Program-made: the position numbers and the translations under genes
In this document: positions 12,676 through 15,577 of the stretch, one piece after another
How positions within the stretch are numbered: position 1 is the first letter of the stretch
Layout of the letters: each line of letters starts with the position of its first letter
Source: Streptosporangiaceae bacterium
GTDB taxonomy: Bacteria; Actinomycetota; Actinomycetes; Streptosporangiales; Streptosporangiaceae
Direction of reading: 5' to 3'
Length of the DNA: 15,577 nt
Assembly: GCA_030041195.1 (NCBI GenBank)
Contig: JASHOI010000584.1
Coordinates: forward strand, 1 to 15,577
The notes under the pieces: model-generated
Seen by the model: the letters and a program-made list of their open reading frames with translations, nothing else
What the model was told of the DNA's origin: nothing
Database searches by the model: none

Positions 12676-13917
12676 GTGACCGGGGCGGCCGGACGGCGGG
12701 CCCGGCCGCTGTGGCGCGACCGCAATTTCGGGATTTTCTGGGCCGGCCAGACGCTGTCCGCGGGGGGCGACTCGTTCGCGTACATCGCGGTCCCGCTGCT
12801 GGTGCTGCGCGCCACCGGGTCGGTCGCGCAGATGGGACTGCTGACCGGCGTGGCCGGCGCGGCGTCGGTGTGCGCGGGCATCGCGGCCGGCGTCCTGGTG
12901 GACCGCCTGGACCGGCGGACCCTGCTGATCTGCTGCGACCTGGCCCGGATGGCACTGTACGCGCTGATCCCGCTGGCCTGGGCCTTCGGCCCGCAGGTCT
13001 GGCTGCTCTACCTGGTGCTGCCCGCCTGCGAGGCGATCGGCATGGTTTTCCAGGTCACTTACGTGACCGCGGTGCGCAACCTGGTCGATGCCGACCGGAT
13101 CACCGAGGCCAACGGGCTCCTGTTCGCCTCCGCCGCGGCGATGGGCGTGGCGGGCCCGCTGCTGGCCGGCCTCGTCGCGGGGCTGCTCGGCCCGGCGGCG
13201 GCCGTCGCCTTCGACGCGGCCAGTTTCGCGTTGTCCGCCGGCAGCGCGTTCCTGATCCGGCTGCGCGGCCAGGACCGGCCGGAGGCTGCACCGGAACGCC
13301 CCTGGGCGGAGTTCATCGCCGGGGCCCGGTTTCTGTGGCGGCACCCGGTGCTGCGCTCGCTCACCGCCGTGCTGTCCTGCTACATCTTCCTGACCTTCGG
13401 CCTGACCAATGTGCTGATCTACTACCTGCGCCGTGACCTGGGAGAGTCCTACGCGGTGGTCGGCGTGGTCCTCGCCGTCGCGGCGGCCGGCCCGGTGGCC
13501 GGCTCGATGGTCGTGGCGCGGCTGCGCCGGAAGGTCGGGTTCGGCGCCTCCTGGATCGTCCCGGTGGCGCTGGGCGGCGTGGCCATCGGCTGCATCGGCG
13601 TCACCCGCGCGGTCCCGGTGATCGCCGTGCTGGCCGCCACGTACCTGGCCTGCGAGAGCGTGGCCGGTACCTGCTCGATGTCGCTGCGCCAGGAGGTCAC
13701 CCCGGACCACCTGCTGGGCCGGGTGACCTCCGCCTTCTGGACGATTCACTTCGCGCCCGGCCCGGTCGGGGCGGTCTTGCTGGGCTGGGCGGCCGGCCGC
13801 TATGGTGTCGGTCCCGTGCTGGCCACCGTCGGCGCCGGGTGCTCGCTCCTGGCGGCCATCGCGCTGTTCACGCCGATCCGCCTGGCCGCGCCCGAGCGAA
13901 TGTCAACTGCCGCCTGA
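12676..13917 (+). CDS. MFS transporter (probable drug/metabolite efflux type)
   Basis: The 413-residue protein starts at GTG 12676 (VTGAAGRRARPLWRDRNF), 17 nt after the aldehyde dehydrogenase. The same frame is open far upstream, but that part is antisense-like noise inside the dehydrogenase gene. About 10-12 hydrophobic helices are visible. The first covers NFGIFWAGQTLSAGGDSFAYIAVPLLVL, and the intracellular loop DRLDRRTLL resembles the family's loop 2-3 signature. A central basic loop follows the sixth helix. The sequence resembles the EntS-like MFS group, which exports siderophores and drugs through the inner membrane. The substrate is not known; position suggests the product or a toxic intermediate of the flanking oxidoreductases. 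Confidence 0.9.
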   Translation: MTGAAGRRARPLWRDRNFGIFWAGQTLSAGGDSFAYIAVPLLVLRATGSVAQMGLLTGVAGAASVCAGIAAGVLVDRLDRRTLLICCDLARMALYALIPLAWAFGPQVWLLYLVLPACEAIGMVFQVTYVTAVRNLVDADRITEANGLLFASAAAMGVAGPLLAGLVAGLLGPAAAVAFDAASFALSAGSAFLIRLRGQDRPEAAPERPWAEFIAGARFLWRHPVLRSLTAVLSCYIFLTFGLTNVLIYYLRRDLGESYAVVGVVLAVAAAGPVAGSMVVARLRRKVGFGASWIVPVALGGVAIGCIGVTRAVPVIAVLAATYLACESVAGTCSMSLRQEVTPDHLLGRVTSAFWTIHFAPGPVGAVLLGWAAGRYGVGPVLATVGAGCSLLAAIALFTPIRLAAPERMSTAA

Positions 13918-13950
13918 CGCGGCTGGGTCACGAGGAAGGCGGCGAGGCTG

Positions 13951-15577
13951 ATGACAGCAACCCGGGACGCGGTGGTGATCGGCGGGGGCCACAACGGGCT
14001 GGTCGCGGCGGCGTACCTGGCCCGCAGCGGGCTGAGCACCGTGGTCTGCGAGCGCCGCGGCGTGCTCGGCGGGGCCGCGGTGAGCGAGCACCCATTCGGC
14101 CCCGACTACACGGTGACGTCGCTGTCGTACGTGGTCTCGCTGCTGCCGCCCTCGCTGATCCGGGACCTGAGGCTGGCCAGCCACGGCTATCACGTGTACC
14201 CGCAGGGCCCGTACTTCGCGCCGCGGGCGGACGGCCGTTACCTCAGCCTGCCGGATGAGCCGGCGCTCCGCCGAGCTCAGATCGCCAAGTTTTCGGAACG
14301 CGACGCCACCGCCTACGACGGCTACCAGGCGCACCTGGCGCGCCTCGGCGCCATCCTCGGGCCGCTGCTCGACGAGATCCCGCCGCGCCTGGGGTCGAGG
14401 CGGCCGCACGACCTGTGGCGGCAGGGACTGCTGCTGCGCCACCTGCGCAAGCTGGACGAGCGCGGGGCGGTCGACGTCACCCGGCTGCTCACCGGGAGCA
14501 TCGCCGACCTCGTCGAGCGCTATTTCGAGAGCGACGCCATGCGCGGGCTGCTCTCGGTGTCCGGGGTGATCGGCACCTGGGCCGGGCCGCGGTCGAGCGG
14601 CACCGCCTACGTGATGCTGCACCACCACATCGGCGACACCGACGGGCACGCGGGCGCCTGGGGCTTCCCCCGCGGCGGCATGGGCGGGGTGACCCGCGCG
14701 CTGGCCGGCGCCGCGCGCGAGTTCGGCGCTGAGCTGCGCACCGACGCGGAGGTCGCCGCGATCCGCACCAGGGGTGGCCGTGTCACCGGGGTGACGCTCG
14801 CCAGCGGCGAGGACATCGACGCGGCAACCGTGGTCACGACCGCGCACCCGCAGATCTCGTTCCTGCGGCTGCTGGACCCGAGCGTGCTGCCGGCCGGGTT
14901 CGTCGACGACATCCGCGGCTGGCAGACGCGCAGCGGCACCGTCAAGATCAACCTCGCGCTGGCGCGGCTGCCGGAATTCGCCAGCCACCCCGGGTTCGAC
15001 CCGCAGGTGCACGGCGGCACGATCGTGCTGGCCGAGAGCCTCGACGACATCGAGACCGCGTTCCAGGAGGCGGTCGCTGGCCGCCCGTCGTCGGCGCCAT
15101 TCGCCGACATCTGCATCCCGAGCGTGTTCGACGACTCGCTCGCCCCCGCCGGGCAGCACGTGATGTCGATGTTCACCCAGTGGGTGCCTTACCAGTACGC
15201 CGACGCCCCCGACGAGGCCGGGCTGTCCAGCTACGCCGACCGGGTGATCGCCAGGATGGAGGCGGTGGCCCCCGGGTTCACCGATTCGGTGCTGCACCGC
15301 CAGGTGATCGGGCCGAACCAGATGCAGCAGGAGTACGGGCTGGTCGGCGGCAACATCTTCCACGGCGAGCTGAGCCTGGGCCAGATGTTCCACGCCAGGC
15401 CGGCGGCCGGTTACGCGGACCTGCGCACCCCGCTGCGCGGGCTGTACCAGGCCGGGTCGGCGACGCACGGCGGCGGCGGCGTCACCGGCATACCCGGCCG
15501 CAACGTCGTGCGGCAGATCCTCGCCGACGCCCGGGCCGACCGCTGGCGCGCCCGGGTCCGCGCCAGCCTGCCCCAGC
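13951..15577 (+). CDS. NAD(P)/FAD-dependent oxidoreductase, phytoene desaturase/PYROXD2-like (3' partial)
   Basis: ATG 13951 opens a frame that runs to the window edge: 542 full codons with no stop. It follows the MFS stop by 33 nt, with GAGGAAGG about 11 nt upstream. The N-terminus is a dinucleotide-binding fold (VVIGGGHNGLVAAAYLARSG, ending in Glu34 that should hold the FAD ribose). The middle has the CrtI-family block GAWGFPRGGMGG (about 235-246), and the C-terminus has the second FAD motif GLYQAGSATHGGGGVTGIPG (498-516). Family members are usually about 520-540 residues, so little is missing. It probably oxidises or isomerises a hydrophobic substrate. Carotenoid desaturation is possible, but no other carotenoid gene is in view. 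Confidence 0.9.
   Translation, partial: MTATRDAVVIGGGHNGLVAAAYLARSGLSTVVCERRGVLGGAAVSEHPFGPDYTVTSLSYVVSLLPPSLIRDLRLASHGYHVYPQGPYFAPRADGRYLSLPDEPALRRAQIAKFSERDATAYDGYQAHLARLGAILGPLLDEIPPRLGSRRPHDLWRQGLLLRHLRKLDERGAVDVTRLLTGSIADLVERYFESDAMRGLLSVSGVIGTWAGPRSSGTAYVMLHHHIGDTDGHAGAWGFPRGGMGGVTRALAGAAREFGAELRTDAEVAAIRTRGGRVTGVTLASGEDIDAATVVTTAHPQISFLRLLDPSVLPAGFVDDIRGWQTRSGTVKINLALARLPEFASHPGFDPQVHGGTIVLAESLDDIETAFQEAVAGRPSSAPFADICIPSVFDDSLAPAGQHVMSMFTQWVPYQYADAPDEAGLSSYADRVIARMEAVAPGFTDSVLHRQVIGPNQMQQEYGLVGGNIFHGELSLGQMFHARPAAGYADLRTPLRGLYQAGSATHGGGGVTGIPGRNVVRQILADARADRWRARVRASLPQ

Noticed and set aside
11096..12955. 619-codon minus-strand open frame
   Set aside because: It lies antisense to the intact aldehyde dehydrogenase and the start of the MFS gene. 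Composition is Arg/Gly/Pro/His-rich with no family motif, as expected from high third-position GC.
12088..13749. 553-codon minus-strand open frame
   Set aside because: It is antisense to the dehydrogenase and transporter, with low-complexity GQH/R-rich sequence and no domain.
13903..15468. 521-codon minus-strand open frame
   Set aside because: It is antisense to the FAD oxidoreductase, which has both FAD motifs and a good start; the minus frame has no recognisable domain.
1..15577. tRNA or rRNA genes
   Set aside because: No cloverleaf with a TTCGA-type arm or rRNA-like conserved stretch was noticed on either strand by eye; a covariance-model scan would settle it.

Overview
This is a GC-rich chromosomal segment from a filamentous actinobacterium. 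Four things support that: very high G/C at third codon positions, frequent GTG starts, a nucS (EndoMS) mismatch-repair endonuclease, and a meaB / thiolase / methylmalonyl-CoA epimerase / polarisome coiled-coil block that, from memory, matches the Streptomyces scy-filP neighbourhood in gene content. Nothing in the window fixes the genus.

Layout. Positions 1-264 are the Pro/Ala/Glu-rich tail of a gene entering from the left. Positions 265-995 have no convincing gene and hold inverted repeats, scattered GATCATG-type motifs and a seven-copy 20-bp tandem repeat. Then come meaB and an acetyl-CoA acetyltransferase (minus strand, 8-nt overlap), with a divergent methylmalonyl-CoA epimerase. Next is a 487-aa DivIVA/FilP/Scy-like protein built on hendecad coiled coil, ending at a strong hairpin terminator. 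On the minus strand follows a compact unit read right to left: a small CxxC/HxHxxC protein, an alpha/beta hydrolase and a short-chain dehydrogenase, with overlapping or nearly touching ends. nucS diverges from the first of these. An accessory patch (8132-9623) holds two translationally coupled small proteins, one cytoplasmic coiled coil and one membrane-anchored, convergent with an XRE-type regulator. An AT-rich intergenic region then carries a near-consensus promoter for an ECF/SigE-family sigma factor. A stand-alone deaminase (minus) is followed by a plus-strand run of aldehyde dehydrogenase, MFS exporter and a CrtI/PYROXD2-like FAD oxidoreductase that continues past the right edge.

How the genes fit together. 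The thiolase, epimerase and MeaB belong to acyl-CoA/propionyl-CoA metabolism, although the mutase itself is not here. The coiled-coil protein belongs to polar growth. NucS corrects replication mismatches and probably docks on the sliding clamp through its C-terminal LRLF. The aldehyde dehydrogenase, MFS protein and FAD oxidoreductase look like one oxidative metabolic operon with unknown substrate.

The best candidates for something undescribed are: the 8132-9623 module; the CxxC/HxHxxC protein sharing a divergent, apparently leaderless promoter with nucS; the 14-codon upstream ORF overlapping the sigma factor start; and the 20-bp repeat array beside meaB. Several starts here (thiolase, CxxC protein, nucS, sigma upstream ORF) have a TANNNT -10 element only 6-9 nt upstream, which suggests common leaderless transcription.
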